In this document: in pieces, positions 22,012-31,802 of the stretch | Numbering within the stretch: position 1 is the stretch's first letter | Layout of the letters: every line of letters starts with the position of its first letter | IMG/VR virus record: IMGVR_UViG_3300028392_000054 | Coordinates: 17,730-81,729 of that record | Reading direction: 5' to 3' (one strand) | Source: a virus | DNA length: 64,000 nt | The notes under the pieces: model-generated | The model's input: the letters and a program-made list of their open reading frames with translations, nothing else | Told to the model about the DNA's origin: nothing | Database searches by the model: none | Made by a program: the position numbers and the translations under genes

Positions 22012-23234
22012 ACGTCGTCGCTTGTCATTTCGCGGAATAAACCGCTAGACCAATCCCACATTAGGGATGCCTCTACGTTAGCGCTGTTACGAGCAGCCAT
22101 AACCTTTAGGGTTCTAGTATCATCTACGTTTTCATCTTCGCGCTCAAGACCAAACACGACATCTGCGTCCTGTAGGAATGAGGATGAGTAACCGATTGAG
22201 TCAGTAGATACCTTACCCTTTTTGGTTTTCCAGTTAAGCGCCTGTGTAGTAATAACAATAGGCTTATTAGTTCTCTGAGCTAGACGTTTCAAAGAACGAG
22301 TAATACCAGTCAAAGCTTGTGGGGTGTTTGACTCGCCAGTCTGTTCATCCATCATTAAATACACACCGTCAATAAACACGACATCTGGGTTAAGCGTTTG
22401 AATTTTGCTTTGGATAGATGACACGGTAATACCGTGAGCGGCATCTACAAGCCAGAAGTTTGTAGGGTCATCCGCCATAGTCAATAGGGCATCTTGGAAT
22501 CGTTTTTCTTCTTCTTTACTTAACGTACCTGAGATAAGGCGGTTATGTGAAACAAGCGCACGCATTGAGTCATAACGATTTTGCTGTTCACGGTTAGTCA
22601 TCTCAAAAGATTGGAACATTGGAGATAGGTTTTGCTTATGTACGTTATTGGCAATCTGCAAAGCCAGTGTTGACTTACCGGTCTTAGGTGTAGCAACAAT
22701 TACAATCAGTTGGCCATTCTGCAACCCATTAGTTACGGTGTCAATTGTAGGAAATCCGGTAGCGACTCCCAATAGACCTGGGTTATTCTTACGGAATAAA
22801 TAATCTTCCCAGCGTGACTCTGTGGTTGTAATCAAGTTGATATCGGAGGTTTTGTTCAAACCTTCTTCTTCAAGCTTTACAAGACCTCCCTGCATCAAAA
22901 GTAATGCGGCTTCATGGTCTTTCTCAGTTTGAATTGCTTCTACGGCAAGACGTAGCGTGTTGCTAATAGAAAGTTTACGACGTTTGTCTACAAGGTCATC
23001 AAGTAGAAAATCTATTGAGTCAGTTAGTTCCGCTACACGATATGTAGGAAAGTTTGCTGCAATTACTTCTTCGCTAGGACTTTCGCCATACTTAGCAAAG
23101 TGAGTCCGTAAGTAGGTCCATACACGTTTGTCTTCTTCGTTAGAAAACCACGAGTCTGATACACCGCGCTCAAATAACGGGGATAGGTCGCGGACACGAA
23201 TGGCCGCACCAATTAGTTTTGTTTCTGTACTCAT
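22008..23234 (-). CDS. DnaB-like replicative helicase
   Basis: 408 residues from the ATG at 23234, which overlaps the previous stop as ATGA. N-terminal helical domain (1-125), linker, then RecA-like ATPase with Walker A ATPKTGKST (181-189), H1a DPTNFWLVD region, DVVFIDGVYL (Walker B) and an ITTQALNWKTK sensor. Hexameric unwinding of the fork, driven by ATP. The AAA-type loader gene lies two genes upstream in the same transcript. Confidence 0.93.
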   Translation of the reverse strand: MSTETKLIGAAIRVRDLSPLFERGVSDSWFSNEEDKRVWTYLRTHFAKYGESPSEEVIAANFPTYRVAELTDSIDFLLDDLVDKRRKLSISNTLRLAVEAIQTEKDHEAALLLMQGGLVKLEEEGLNKTSDINLITTTESRWEDYLFRKNNPGLLGVATGFPTIDTVTNGLQNGQLIVIVATPKTGKSTLALQIANNVHKQNLSPMFQSFEMTNREQQNRYDSMRALVSHNRLISGTLSKEEEKRFQDALLTMADDPTNFWLVDAAHGITVSSIQSKIQTLNPDVVFIDGVYLMMDEQTGESNTPQALTGITRSLKRLAQRTNKPIVITTQALNWKTKKGKVSTDSIGYSSSFLQDADVVFGLEREDENVDDTRTLKVMAARNSANVEASLMWDWSSGLFREMTSDDV

Positions 23235-23638
23235 AATGAAGGAAAGTCCATCCCCCATCGACCATACCGAAGTAGTCGCGATGGGATATCAATTACACCG
23301 ATAACCTCTGGTCGATAAGGAAGTTCTGCAACTAACTTATCTACCGATTTGTAAGACGAGCCGTAACGAAATGGGTTCGTTCCAAGCTTGTCTAAGTGAA
23401 GCATTAACTCTACCACTTCATCTTCTGAATGAGTAAAGCTAATAAGCTCCATTGTAATACCGCGTTTAAGAGTAGTCATATACAAGTGGCTAAGCACCAT
23501 TCTGTTATATTCCTTACGTCTTTTTTTAACTGGTACAAACCCAAGAACTTTTCTATTGTCCTCGTAAACATCTACAATTACATCAGCAGTCACTATAACA
23601 CGTTGCGGTAACGAATTGCTAATGTCATTCCCTTGCAT
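23231..23638 (-). CDS. Unknown alpha/beta protein in replication operon
   Basis: 135 residues, basic in the middle (PVKKRRKEYNRMV, about 36-48). Predicted strands at 13-34 and 55-70, ending in RPEVIGVIDIPSRLLRYGRW. No catalytic motif. Placed between the SWIM-finger gene and DnaB with start/stop overlaps on both sides. Confidence 0.55.
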   Translation of the reverse strand: MQGNDISNSLPQRVIVTADVIVDVYEDNRKVLGFVPVKKRRKEYNRMVLSHLYMTTLKRGITMELISFTHSEDEVVELMLHLDKLGTNPFRYGSSYKSVDKLVAELPYRPEVIGVIDIPSRLLRYGRWGMDFPSL

Positions 23639-23958
23639 TAGTAAATCTCCACTTTAGCGTGTTTAATTATGAAGTCTCTAAATGTTTGTTCGGTCCTCAT
23701 TGCAACTCGTATTTGTTCTGTGTTAACTCTGTCAGAAAAATCAAATGGATACATTCCCCCACCTTCTTCAATTCTGCGCTCTACTAACGCTGTGTGTTTG
23801 CAACTATCTTTGGCAGCAAACCCTGGACAATTACATGACAAATATTTATCTGGAGTAGTGTTTACTTCAAAAATTCCTGGACCTGGACTGTCCGACCTAT
23901 GGCTAAGAAATATTTGTAGCAGTCGTTTGTTTTCTGGTGCGCTTTTTCCTGGGGCCAC
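23638..23958 (-). CDS. SWIM-type zinc-finger protein
   Basis: 106 residues, GTG start with GAGGAAGTAAC upstream. SCNCPGFAAKDSCKHTALV (about 43-61) is CxCx8CxH, the SWIM zinc-finger pattern, preceded by strands that present it. SWIM fingers bind DNA or proteins and occur in transposases, SNF2 proteins and recombination mediators. Here it is free-standing between the loader and the helicase. Confidence 0.75.
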   Translation of the reverse strand: MAPGKSAPENKRLLQIFLSHRSDSPGPGIFEVNTTPDKYLSCNCPGFAAKDSCKHTALVERRIEEGGGMYPFDFSDRVNTEQIRVAMRTEQTFRDFIIKHAKVEIY

Positions 23959-23959
23959 G

Positions 23960-24652
23960 TTACTTCCTCAAATCCGCAGATGAATCCATGTTCACGTAAA
24001 TAAAAGCCTCGTGAACAAACGACTGAGTAGCAGACCCATAGTGAGCCTCCCAATCGTCCATCTTGATATTGGTGGTAACTATGGTAGGCAAACCATTATT
24101 GAAACGTGTACGAAGAACGTGATGAAGCATATTCTTCTGCCAGCCTGAAGCACTTGCGTGCTCTTTACCTACGTCATCCAAAACAAGGACTCGTACGTTA
24201 TACGCATCATCATAAGCTTCACCAAGAATACCGTTGTAAAGCAACTCGTCATCGCTCTCGTGGTCTTCCATGATTGCGCCCTTAAGGTCAAGTAACCCGT
24301 TGTAAGTGATGAAATAGCAAGGGCGCGAAACTGTCTTGCCTGGCTCCATACCTAGAATTTCTGGAGCTGCTTTACGAAGCACTTCTTGAATCAAAGTATT
24401 AGCCATTGTGGTCTTACCGCGACCCGGAAGTCCATAAAGCATTAAACCAAGACCACAAGTTTGCTTACCTTCGGCTCGGATTACCTTATCTGAAGTTACT
24501 GCGGAAAACCACTTAGAGACGGCCGTCATTACGTCCGCAGAGACGTCAGAACAGTCCTCAAGGGTCCAACCAAGCTTGGCTGGGGGTATACTCGCAATCT
24601 TCACCCAAGTCCGCCTACGGGCCGGCAAATCGTTTGGCTTATACATTTTCAT
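23960..24652 (-). CDS. DnaC/IstB-like helicase loader ATPase
   Basis: 230 residues. Walker A GLPGRGKTT (74-82), Walker B VLVLDDVGKE (about 155-164), sensor-1 LPTIVTTN, typical of AAA+ loaders. Would place the DnaB-like hexamer on DNA. Met1 and Met3 are both possible starts. It overlaps the end of the winged-helix replication protein gene by 14 bases. Confidence 0.88.
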   Translation of the reverse strand: MKMYKPNDLPARRRTWVKIASIPPAKLGWTLEDCSDVSADVMTAVSKWFSAVTSDKVIRAEGKQTCGLGLMLYGLPGRGKTTMANTLIQEVLRKAAPEILGMEPGKTVSRPCYFITYNGLLDLKGAIMEDHESDDELLYNGILGEAYDDAYNVRVLVLDDVGKEHASASGWQKNMLHHVLRTRFNNGLPTIVTTNIKMDDWEAHYGSATQSFVHEAFIYVNMDSSADLRK

Positions 24653-25511
24653 CCTCGTCTAGCAAAGCAAGCTTACGGTTAGTTAGCTCTTGGTCACGAA
24701 TAATGTTCGTTTCCAGCTGCTCTACCGTGATGATACTCTCACGAGCCTGCATTAGCAAGCTGGGGGCTTTGTAGAGGAAGGCTCTCCATAGATGGTTCCC
24801 GTCGGTGTACTTCTCGGACTTGAGGGTGCTGAAGAATAGCTCGATAATCTTGAGCTCCACTTCACCGTTCGTATCATGCTGTTTCCGGAATACCGAGAGT
24901 GCCTGTACAAACCGGGACTGAGTGATACTGAAGGGTTTGATGGACCAAATATCGGCCATGCGGTCCCCAAATTCGTATGCAACGTCTTTGCATGTCCAGT
25001 CTGATGGAGCAATCTTGGAGCGGTGCTGGTCTTTGCGTTTTTGCGCCTTAGCCTCGCGAACCTCCACGTACTCGGCTTTCTTCTGCGCCAGATGCTTTGC
25101 GCGGTCAACCAGAGTATCGTCATCTGGAGACGACATCTTTTTAAAGTACTCATAACCCACTTCTTTTTCCTTCCCCTCGACCTCGTCGAGGAATTTATTT
25201 GTAGCTATATTAGTAGTACTAGCTGTATTGCTATTAGAAATATGGCTTACTAGCTGTACTGCTATATGGCGATAACCTGATATGACCGATTTGGTCACGT
25301 CAGACATTACCACTTTAGTTTTAGTACCTGCACCAACTATTCTAGTCATTTTGATGCAATTTGCGTCTCGTAGCTCTTGTAAAACAACCAAGCTTTTGCG
25401 TCTGCTCAAGCCCTTGTGTTCCATCAGGGTACGGTGATTTATTATAAGAGTTGGATTTAGGTATAGGAAAGCTAGGCAGTCCTGTGCCTGCCGACTAATA
25501 TTGATAGACAT
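24639..25511 (-). CDS. Winged-helix replication initiation-like protein
   Basis: 290 residues from the ATG at 25511 (AAGGAATAGC upstream); an in-frame ATG 16 codons earlier lies in the previous gene. Residues 1-70 form a winged helix (HRTLMEHKGLSRRKSLVVLQ); a charged linker (about 120-165) leads to a helical C-terminal domain (165-275). The plan and position ahead of a DnaC-like loader are those of DnaD/gp-O-type origin-binding proteins. That role is inferred. Confidence 0.68.
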   Translation of the reverse strand: MSINISRQAQDCLAFLYLNPTLIINHRTLMEHKGLSRRKSLVVLQELRDANCIKMTRIVGAGTKTKVVMSDVTKSVISGYRHIAVQLVSHISNSNTASTTNIATNKFLDEVEGKEKEVGYEYFKKMSSPDDDTLVDRAKHLAQKKAEYVEVREAKAQKRKDQHRSKIAPSDWTCKDVAYEFGDRMADIWSIKPFSITQSRFVQALSVFRKQHDTNGEVELKIIELFFSTLKSEKYTDGNHLWRAFLYKAPSLLMQARESIITVEQLETNIIRDQELTNRKLALLDEDENV

Positions 25512-25512
25512 G

Positions 25513-26121
25513 CTATTCCTTGATGATGCGTTTAAATTCTTTAGCAAATGATCGGGCAAAAATCTTACCCATCTCTGACATTAGCACAACCAAATTTTCT
25601 TCTAAGTCGTACTCGCTGTCATATGCTTCATCTTCTTCATCATCAGGCAAAGCTTCTTTAATAGCTTTAATTGCCTTTTCATCAGGAACAGTCTCCTCAG
25701 TTACTTGAGTCTCTACCACAGGCATTACAACTCGTGGGGGACTTGCAATAGTTCCTTGGCTTAAGGGTATTAACATAAGACCGTTTGTAAGGTCATAGAC
25801 AGGGATATTGTGTTGCTGAGCTATTGCAGCGGCGGCTTGACATTCTGAGTCGTCATCATCCCATAAGGCAAAGAATCTAAGTTCTTCCTTAGTATTATCA
25901 ACCAAAAGTTCTTCATAATTATTCCTAGAATAATCAAGAATTGGTAGTTCTTTATCGATTGCGTATTGATAAGTCCATTCGACTCCATCAGACTTTTTTT
26001 CATTATATACAATAGCGATAGTTGCTTCATCAACTGAATCTACAACATCACTAATAAGGGCCTCTACGTTAGCCCGGGTTGTTTTACCATTACCCATAAC
26101 CGCGATGGTTACTCGTCTCAT
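25513..26121 (-). CDS. First gene of replication operon, unknown alpha/beta protein
   Basis: 202 residues. The N-terminal 120 residues look Rossmann-like, with MRRVTIAVMGNGKTTRANVE at the start (a P-loop-like GNGKTT), repeated strand/helix units, and WDDDDSE. The C-terminal part is acidic and ends in a basic amphipathic helix. It could bind a nucleotide; I do not recognise the family. It has the strongest ribosome-binding site around (AGGAGGTAATTATG) and sits directly behind the operon promoter, so it is probably abundant early. Confidence 0.6.
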   Translation of the reverse strand: MRRVTIAVMGNGKTTRANVEALISDVVDSVDEATIAIVYNEKKSDGVEWTYQYAIDKELPILDYSRNNYEELLVDNTKEELRFFALWDDDDSECQAAAAIAQQHNIPVYDLTNGLMLIPLSQGTIASPPRVVMPVVETQVTEETVPDEKAIKAIKEALPDDEEDEAYDSEYDLEENLVVLMSEMGKIFARSFAKEFKRIIKE

Positions 26122-26147
26122 AATTACCTCCTATGAACGGAAGTATT

Positions 26148-26175
26148 AGTATACAGAAGAATTAAAAAACGTCAA
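26148..26175 (-). promoter_or_regulatory. Promoter of the replication operon
   Basis: Minus strand TTGACG (26170-26175), 16 bases, TATACT (26148-26153): 5/6 in each box. The -35 overlaps the stop codon of the preceding tail gene. Followed 27 bases later by AGGAGG and ATG. Confidence 0.78.
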
Positions 26176-28832
26176 GTAGCGGTAGTACCAATAAATACCG
26201 CGTAAGTAGACCCTAGAGGTAGGTAGTCAGCTAGTACAGCGTTTAAACGATTTTGAGTTAAGAATTTGTTAGGGTAATAAAGGCTTCTACCAGTGCTTGC
26301 TGTACCTTTAGTACCGGCAGCATTTTGCTCCCAAACTAAATCATCCGTGTTATTGTACCCAGTACCGCCATCGAAATAGGCATTTACAGTAGCACTTGAT
26401 TCAAACAAAATAGAATCTACATAGTAAATATGAGTGCTAGCTCCAGTAAAAGTTAATGTAATTGTTGCTGTTGCAGCAGTTGCTGGGGAAATCATTTGTG
26501 TAGAACCTGAGATAGGAGTTAACGACAAACGGCTAAAAGTAGCGGTAGGTAAAGTTAAGGCGGCTGAGGTATCGGTTTGTAAAGTAGTACCGCCAGAATC
26601 TTTCCAAATAACGCTTACAGTAACAGTATCTGCGTTTGAACCTTTTACATAAGCACTAAACGAATATTGTGTATTTGCAGATATTGCAATAGTACTACTT
26701 GGGGTTAATGTAGTAGATGCAGCATTTGCGGTAAGTTTAGCCGACTTTGTGCTATTTGCAGTACCTAAGCCGATTGAACTAGTTGGATACACATTTCCAG
26801 CCGTAGCATCTGTTGCAAAAGCGCTAGTACCAGTAGTAGACCAGTTAGTAGTAGCAAGCTCAAATCCAGGGTTAATAACCTGGTTAATTCTAGGAGCGTT
26901 TAAATAAAGGTCCACGCGTCTAGGATCAGAATATTTTGTAGCAAATGGGGAAGCTTCAAATTGGAAAGCATCAAAGTAATATTTATCACCTACCGTAATT
27001 AAATTAGCTATACCTATAGTTGTAGTGTTGTAAATCTGTATAAAAGGAACACCATAGGCAGCATAAGTAGGGGCTGTATTAGTGTATGATTTGTTAGTCC
27101 AAATATTTGCATCAATATCGTAAATTGCTGTACTACTACCTAACGCGGTAGAGATGAATGATCCGTATTGGTCATACCATTTAATTCCGGGACCAATTTC
27201 ACGTCCGGTTGGAAAATAACCGTAAAAAGAAAATTTATAACTTGTTCCACCGGTTACTGGGATTCCATAAAGAACTGGGTTATATGAGTTAATTGTTCCA
27301 GAACCGCTTGTTGGAGAAACTGTAATTGGACCGCCAGAAACACCAGCGGCTGCAATTGCTGAGTTATAGAAAGTAAAAGAAGTAGGGCTAGGAACGCTAA
27401 TTATTTTAATTATGCCGTTTATATAATTCGGGGTCATGCCTTGAAGAACTATAGATTGTCCAACAGAAAAACCATGTTCAGCAGTAGTAGTAAGCGTAAC
27501 AAAACCATAACCATCCACAGCATTAGTGGTTGTAGTTGCCGTTATGCTAAAACTATCTGTAGATATTCCATATGATAACTCCCATGCTGATTGGCCAGCT
27601 GTTGAAGTTATAGTAGCTTTTAAATAACCAAGACGACTATTTGCATAACCAGTAGGGGAGTTAGACTCAGAGTAAGCTGCTGGGCTTCCTCCTTCTAACG
27701 CTGGGGTAGTATTTACGGCCGTCATAGCGTTTCCGCTAGTACCCCAATATCCATCAGATGTCTCAAAAGAAGCACAATCAAGTGTCAAAAATAAGTTTTT
27801 AAAAGGGTTAATAGTCGCCGGGTAACCGGTAAATGAAGTAACAAATTGTTTTACGCCTTGGCCAGTTCCTTTATTAAGGTAGATATAATCAGCGTTATTA
27901 AGCATCCTTCTGCTTTGTTGTATGCCCAATCCGCTTTCATATGAAAAGCCCATTTGGTCCATAAGAGCTGGCAATAACTTGCCGTCTAAATTATTTACAT
28001 CGTATCTATTTTTAGCGTTCTCTACTTTTGTTTTAATGAGGTCATACTGAACACCAATAACTCTTAATAAGTTATATAAGTCATTATTTTTATTAGAGCT
28101 AGTTGAGGAAGATAAATAAACTTGAGGCAAGGAGTTATACATTACATTAGCGGTATTATAGTCCTTAATAGATGTGCCCATGGCAGTTCCAACACGTTGC
28201 CAATAACTATTTGTGTAAACAAACGCGGAATAGTAATAGGACTTACCTGGAGTTAAGAACGTTGGAGAAAATGTTAAAGTAGTGCCGTCTGGAATATAAG
28301 CAGGTTTGCTTAAAGTTAAGGTAGTTCCGTTAATTGCAGCTACAGTAGTGTTTCCTACAACTCCACTACCTGAGTTGGGGCCGGTTAAATAAATCGTTGG
28401 GGTATAAGTAACTAGTTGACCAACTTTAATGTTTGCGTTAGCCGCAGTAAGAGTTACGTAAATGCTAGCGTCTACTGTGCCCGTAGTGATAGAAGTATAA
28501 GTAGTAGTTGCAGAGCCGGTAATAGGATCGTAAAAAGAACCTGTATCTGTAAGCGTACCAGTAGTTCCTAAAAGGCTTGATAATTCAGATGTAGTAGCTT
28601 TATAAATTACATTTCCACCATCAGGCGTAATAGGAAAACCAACTGCGCTTCTTACTATTAAAAACGTTGTTCCAGATACAGGAAAAGTGCTTGTATTATT
28701 TGGATACACCCAAGACAGTTTAATAGTTCCATAGTCTAAAGACTGTGTAGTAAACGGGTATGCGCTTATATCGGTAGTGGCTCCAATACCATACCTAAAA
28801 ACCCCATATACTTTAGAACCATAAGTTGTCAT
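26172..28832 (-). CDS. Large tail/fibre protein with gpI-like and beta-sandwich domains
   Basis: 886 residues. After an N-terminal beta-rich part, residues about 250-345 (NNDLYNLLRVIGVQYDLIK, then SRRMLNNADYIYLNKGTGQG) resemble the P2 gpI/phage tail protein that joins fibre to baseplate. An FCCH-like module lies near 450-490 (HGFSVGQSIVLQGMTP) and carbohydrate-binding-like sandwiches at about 520-830, so receptor recognition is likely. Thr and Ser are very abundant. It is the last gene of the late tail operon, right before the early promoter. Confidence 0.75.
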   Translation of the reverse strand: MTTYGSKVYGVFRYGIGATTDISAYPFTTQSLDYGTIKLSWVYPNNTSTFPVSGTTFLIVRSAVGFPITPDGGNVIYKATTSELSSLLGTTGTLTDTGSFYDPITGSATTTYTSITTGTVDASIYVTLTAANANIKVGQLVTYTPTIYLTGPNSGSGVVGNTTVAAINGTTLTLSKPAYIPDGTTLTFSPTFLTPGKSYYYSAFVYTNSYWQRVGTAMGTSIKDYNTANVMYNSLPQVYLSSSTSSNKNNDLYNLLRVIGVQYDLIKTKVENAKNRYDVNNLDGKLLPALMDQMGFSYESGLGIQQSRRMLNNADYIYLNKGTGQGVKQFVTSFTGYPATINPFKNLFLTLDCASFETSDGYWGTSGNAMTAVNTTPALEGGSPAAYSESNSPTGYANSRLGYLKATITSTAGQSAWELSYGISTDSFSITATTTTNAVDGYGFVTLTTTAEHGFSVGQSIVLQGMTPNYINGIIKIISVPSPTSFTFYNSAIAAAGVSGGPITVSPTSGSGTINSYNPVLYGIPVTGGTSYKFSFYGYFPTGREIGPGIKWYDQYGSFISTALGSSTAIYDIDANIWTNKSYTNTAPTYAAYGVPFIQIYNTTTIGIANLITVGDKYYFDAFQFEASPFATKYSDPRRVDLYLNAPRINQVINPGFELATTNWSTTGTSAFATDATAGNVYPTSSIGLGTANSTKSAKLTANAASTTLTPSSTIAISANTQYSFSAYVKGSNADTVTVSVIWKDSGGTTLQTDTSAALTLPTATFSRLSLTPISGSTQMISPATAATATITLTFTGASTHIYYVDSILFESSATVNAYFDGGTGYNNTDDLVWEQNAAGTKGTASTGRSLYYPNKFLTQNRLNAVLADYLPLGSTYAVFIGTTAT

Positions 28833-28842
28833 TATTTACCTA

Positions 28843-29547
28843 TTACTTAACGCCGTAGATATAATATGTCGATGTAGTAGGAGCAGTGGCGTGAGAAAAA
28901 GTAATGTTTGTAATTGCTCCAGTAATTGTTCCACCAGAAATATATGAACCAGCTCCCCAACCAAGTGCGTTTGTCCAGTTAATTGGTTTAGTACCTGATG
29001 CGGATGCGTTATAAATTTCTGCTTGCAATGCGTCACCGCTAGCAGGGGCAGCATTATTAGTTATTGGAAGACCAGTAGTAGCAGCATTATCTCCTACAAC
29101 AGTTGGAGAAGCGGCATAGTTAAACCTACCAAATTTTTGTAAAGTAGAGCTATTAACGTTCATATCAACTTTGCTTCCAGAAGTCATGTTTTGGAAATAA
29201 ATAATTACAACTACTTTATTATATCCCGTAGTAGTGATTGAAACTGAAGTTGAGGTGCTAGCTAGAGAACCAGTAGCAAGTTGTGTATATCCGACACGTG
29301 TACCGTTAGTACCATCACCTGTAAGTCCGGCTTCTAAGTTATTTAATCTAGCTGCTACAGTAGTGTTTGTTCCGGATGCGTTATACGTACCACCAGTTGC
29401 AATTATAGAAGTCCTTGGAGTAGTACCGAGCTCGCCTTCAATTGCCTGGATTTCTCCTTGAACGCTGTTCATATCAGCAGCTAATACTGTGTCAACACCA
29501 TCTACTTTATTAGTATAGGTTTTTAACGAAGCTGGATAAGTTGCCAT
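28843..29547 (-). CDS. Tail fibre-type protein
   Basis: 234 residues. The N-terminal TYTNKVDGVDTVLAADMNSV followed by QGEIQAIEGELG is a trimerising helical start seen in many actinophage minor tail/fibre proteins. The rest is beta-rich and Thr/Ser/Gly-heavy (a jelly-roll-like C-terminal section from about 100). Probably a distal fibre or adhesin attached to the baseplate. Follows the baseplate J gene by 15 bases. Confidence 0.72.
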   Translation of the reverse strand: MATYPASLKTYTNKVDGVDTVLAADMNSVQGEIQAIEGELGTTPRTSIIATGGTYNASGTNTTVAARLNNLEAGLTGDGTNGTRVGYTQLATGSLASTSTSVSITTTGYNKVVVIIYFQNMTSGSKVDMNVNSSTLQKFGRFNYAASPTVVGDNAATTGLPITNNAAPASGDALQAEIYNASASGTKPINWTNALGWGAGSYISGGTITGAITNITFSHATAPTTSTYYIYGVK

Positions 29548-29561
29548 TTATTTATTCTCCT

Positions 29562-31802
29562 TTATTGAAGTCCGCCAGTAGCGGCAATAGTGAATGTACC
29601 TTTAATAGGAATTTCATTAGCGGCACAAACAATTCCAGATGTAACAACTCCATTTAAAGTAGTTGAATCTACCGCTGTTACAGAAGCTAAGTTTAAGTAT
29701 GTGCTAGGCGGCCAGCTAAACGAAAGGGCTGTACCGCTTGCTGTAACAGAACCAATAATTACTGAAATAGTAATTGAGGCTGCACTTACTAATGTAACTA
29801 TAGCTGGGTTATACGATTCAGTAGGTAAGTTAGTTCCAGTAACATACATACCTGCAACAATTCCTTTAGCAGCTGGAGTTGCAATAGGAATGGTGTAAGC
29901 TCCAGGAACCGTCACAGCTGATGATGTGACACCCGTAGGTGTTGCTGTACCCGCAGGTACTGTAATTGTTACTGAGTTAGTAGTAACAGAGTTTACAGCG
30001 TATGTGCCGTCAAAAGTAGCTACGCCAGAAACTGTTATTATTTGTCCAGCGGTAATGTTGTGGTTATTTGGAAAAAATAATGTGGCAGTACCAGCAGTAC
30101 GAGTATAGTAATAAACCCAATAGCGTTGTTCATTAGAGTTTTTACGTAAATGCTCAACAGTGGCATAATCAACACCGTCAATATTTGTAATAGAATTTAA
30201 AACAAAATGTGGCGGAACCCTATCGGCAAAGAATGAGTTATTGTAAGAAACTAAACTAGATAAAGCATTTTGAACCTGAGTTACCACCGATGCTTGACTG
30301 TATTGTGGAAGCACATGCAAAGTCATATTAAGGTTAACAGGAACATATGTAGGAGGCAATACAGATAAGCTAACGTTAGGTGCAACTTTATCTGTAAAAT
30401 AATTAACTACATCTGTTTTAAGTGTGGTAAAAGCACTGGTGTTACTACCAGTAGCAGTAACTACAGCATTAGGGCCAGCAGCAATTGCTGCTTTATTAGG
30501 AAGCGTAGTAATTCCAGAAGGTTTAGCTACAGTAAATTTTGTATTGTCTGCATATGTAACCATGGTAGGGGTGACTATATCATAAGTAACCCAGGTACAT
30601 CCTGTAACTGTTACATAACTTTGATTGGTAACAAGGCTTGTAGTTGCAACAGTATAAGTAAGATATCCGGTACCAGCAGTGCTATCGCTAGCCGTTTCAG
30701 CTACAGCAGTAATATTAGTAAATGGACCATAAGTATTTATGGCACTGCTACTAAAAGGTGCAATGTATAAATTAACGTTAGACCAAACAGATGCGTCTGC
30801 GTTAGCTTTAGATATCCCAGATACTTGAAGAGCCAGATAACCGTAGTCTTTTAAAGATACCGCACGGCGTAGGGTTCTCAATGCCCTAGGTGCATTAACT
30901 CTAATAGAGTCAGTAGACTCAAGGTCTGCGCCACCAGTACCGGCATTAAGTTGAGTAACAGTTACATTGTAGCTACCAGTGAGAGTTTTTTGGGCTAAAG
31001 AACCTAAAGCAATGTTTCCAGCTGAGCCGACTCCGGTACGATAGGTAGCTGTAATTGTGTAAGTTGCAGGTGGGATACGACCACCAACTCCGTCACCAAA
31101 TACAATATAGGTATAGCCATCTGCATCCATGTTTGTTGTAAAGGATGAATCGTAAGGGTTATTGTCTACAAGAGCAGAGCTGTATGTATATGGAACACCA
31201 CCAACTTTTACGGTAATGTTGCTTCCAGTGCTGTTAATTACAACACCGGCTTGAGAAATTTTAAATACTTGACTTGGTGTTCCATTAGAGGTTCCAAGTG
31301 ATTCGTCAGTAGTTGTGATACCTTGAGTAGCGGTTGTATTGACCGTAACACCAAATGCTACAGACACATCAGAGTCAAGCTCAAATACTACTTGAGTGCT
31401 TTGCCCATTAACATTAGTTGTAGAAGCAACTTGAGTACCAGCTGGAATTGTTAAAGTTCCGCTAGCGTTATTGTTTTTAATGGATAAAGATACTGTAGCT
31501 GCGCTGCTTGGGGTAGGAGTATAGCCAAGCATGTTAGCTATTTGCAGAACGCTAGCACGCTGGCTAGCGGTACCTAAAAACCCTTCAGAAGCCATACGGT
31601 CAGTGTAAAAGCTAAGAATGTCACCAAGGTAAGCAAAGGTTTCAAGAAGGGCTACGCCAATGTCGGTCGGATCGCTAACAGCCCAGGTAGGGTTGAATTG
31701 CTTAGCGATAGCAGTTAAGTCCGTTAAAATTGCTGTATAGTCACGTGAGACGTAGTCAATTTGCGGAATATAGTTTTTAGTAACGCTAACGTTAGTAGCC
31801 AT
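29562..31802 (-). CDS. Baseplate J-like protein (gp6/gp47 family)
   Basis: 746 residues. N-terminal core IDYVSRDYTAILTDLTAIAK, then DIGVALLETFAYLGDILSFY and a DSIRVNAPRALRTLRRAVSL-type segment are hallmarks of baseplate J/T4 gp6 wedge proteins. An FCCH-like module (HNITAGQIITVSGVATFDGT) and a second beta domain are inserted near 575-690. Forms the wedge ring of the baseplate. Coupled to the gp25-like gene upstream (shared 31802). Confidence 0.92.
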   Translation of the reverse strand: MATNVSVTKNYIPQIDYVSRDYTAILTDLTAIAKQFNPTWAVSDPTDIGVALLETFAYLGDILSFYTDRMASEGFLGTASQRASVLQIANMLGYTPTPSSAATVSLSIKNNNASGTLTIPAGTQVASTTNVNGQSTQVVFELDSDVSVAFGVTVNTTATQGITTTDESLGTSNGTPSQVFKISQAGVVINSTGSNITVKVGGVPYTYSSALVDNNPYDSSFTTNMDADGYTYIVFGDGVGGRIPPATYTITATYRTGVGSAGNIALGSLAQKTLTGSYNVTVTQLNAGTGGADLESTDSIRVNAPRALRTLRRAVSLKDYGYLALQVSGISKANADASVWSNVNLYIAPFSSSAINTYGPFTNITAVAETASDSTAGTGYLTYTVATTSLVTNQSYVTVTGCTWVTYDIVTPTMVTYADNTKFTVAKPSGITTLPNKAAIAAGPNAVVTATGSNTSAFTTLKTDVVNYFTDKVAPNVSLSVLPPTYVPVNLNMTLHVLPQYSQASVVTQVQNALSSLVSYNNSFFADRVPPHFVLNSITNIDGVDYATVEHLRKNSNEQRYWVYYYTRTAGTATLFFPNNHNITAGQIITVSGVATFDGTYAVNSVTTNSVTITVPAGTATPTGVTSSAVTVPGAYTIPIATPAAKGIVAGMYVTGTNLPTESYNPAIVTLVSAASITISVIIGSVTASGTALSFSWPPSTYLNLASVTAVDSTTLNGVVTSGIVCAANEIPIKGTFTIAATGGLQ

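Noticed and set aside
26172-28832. Possible diversity-generating retroelement target in the tail protein
   Set aside because: No reverse transcriptase gene and no template repeat are visible in the window.
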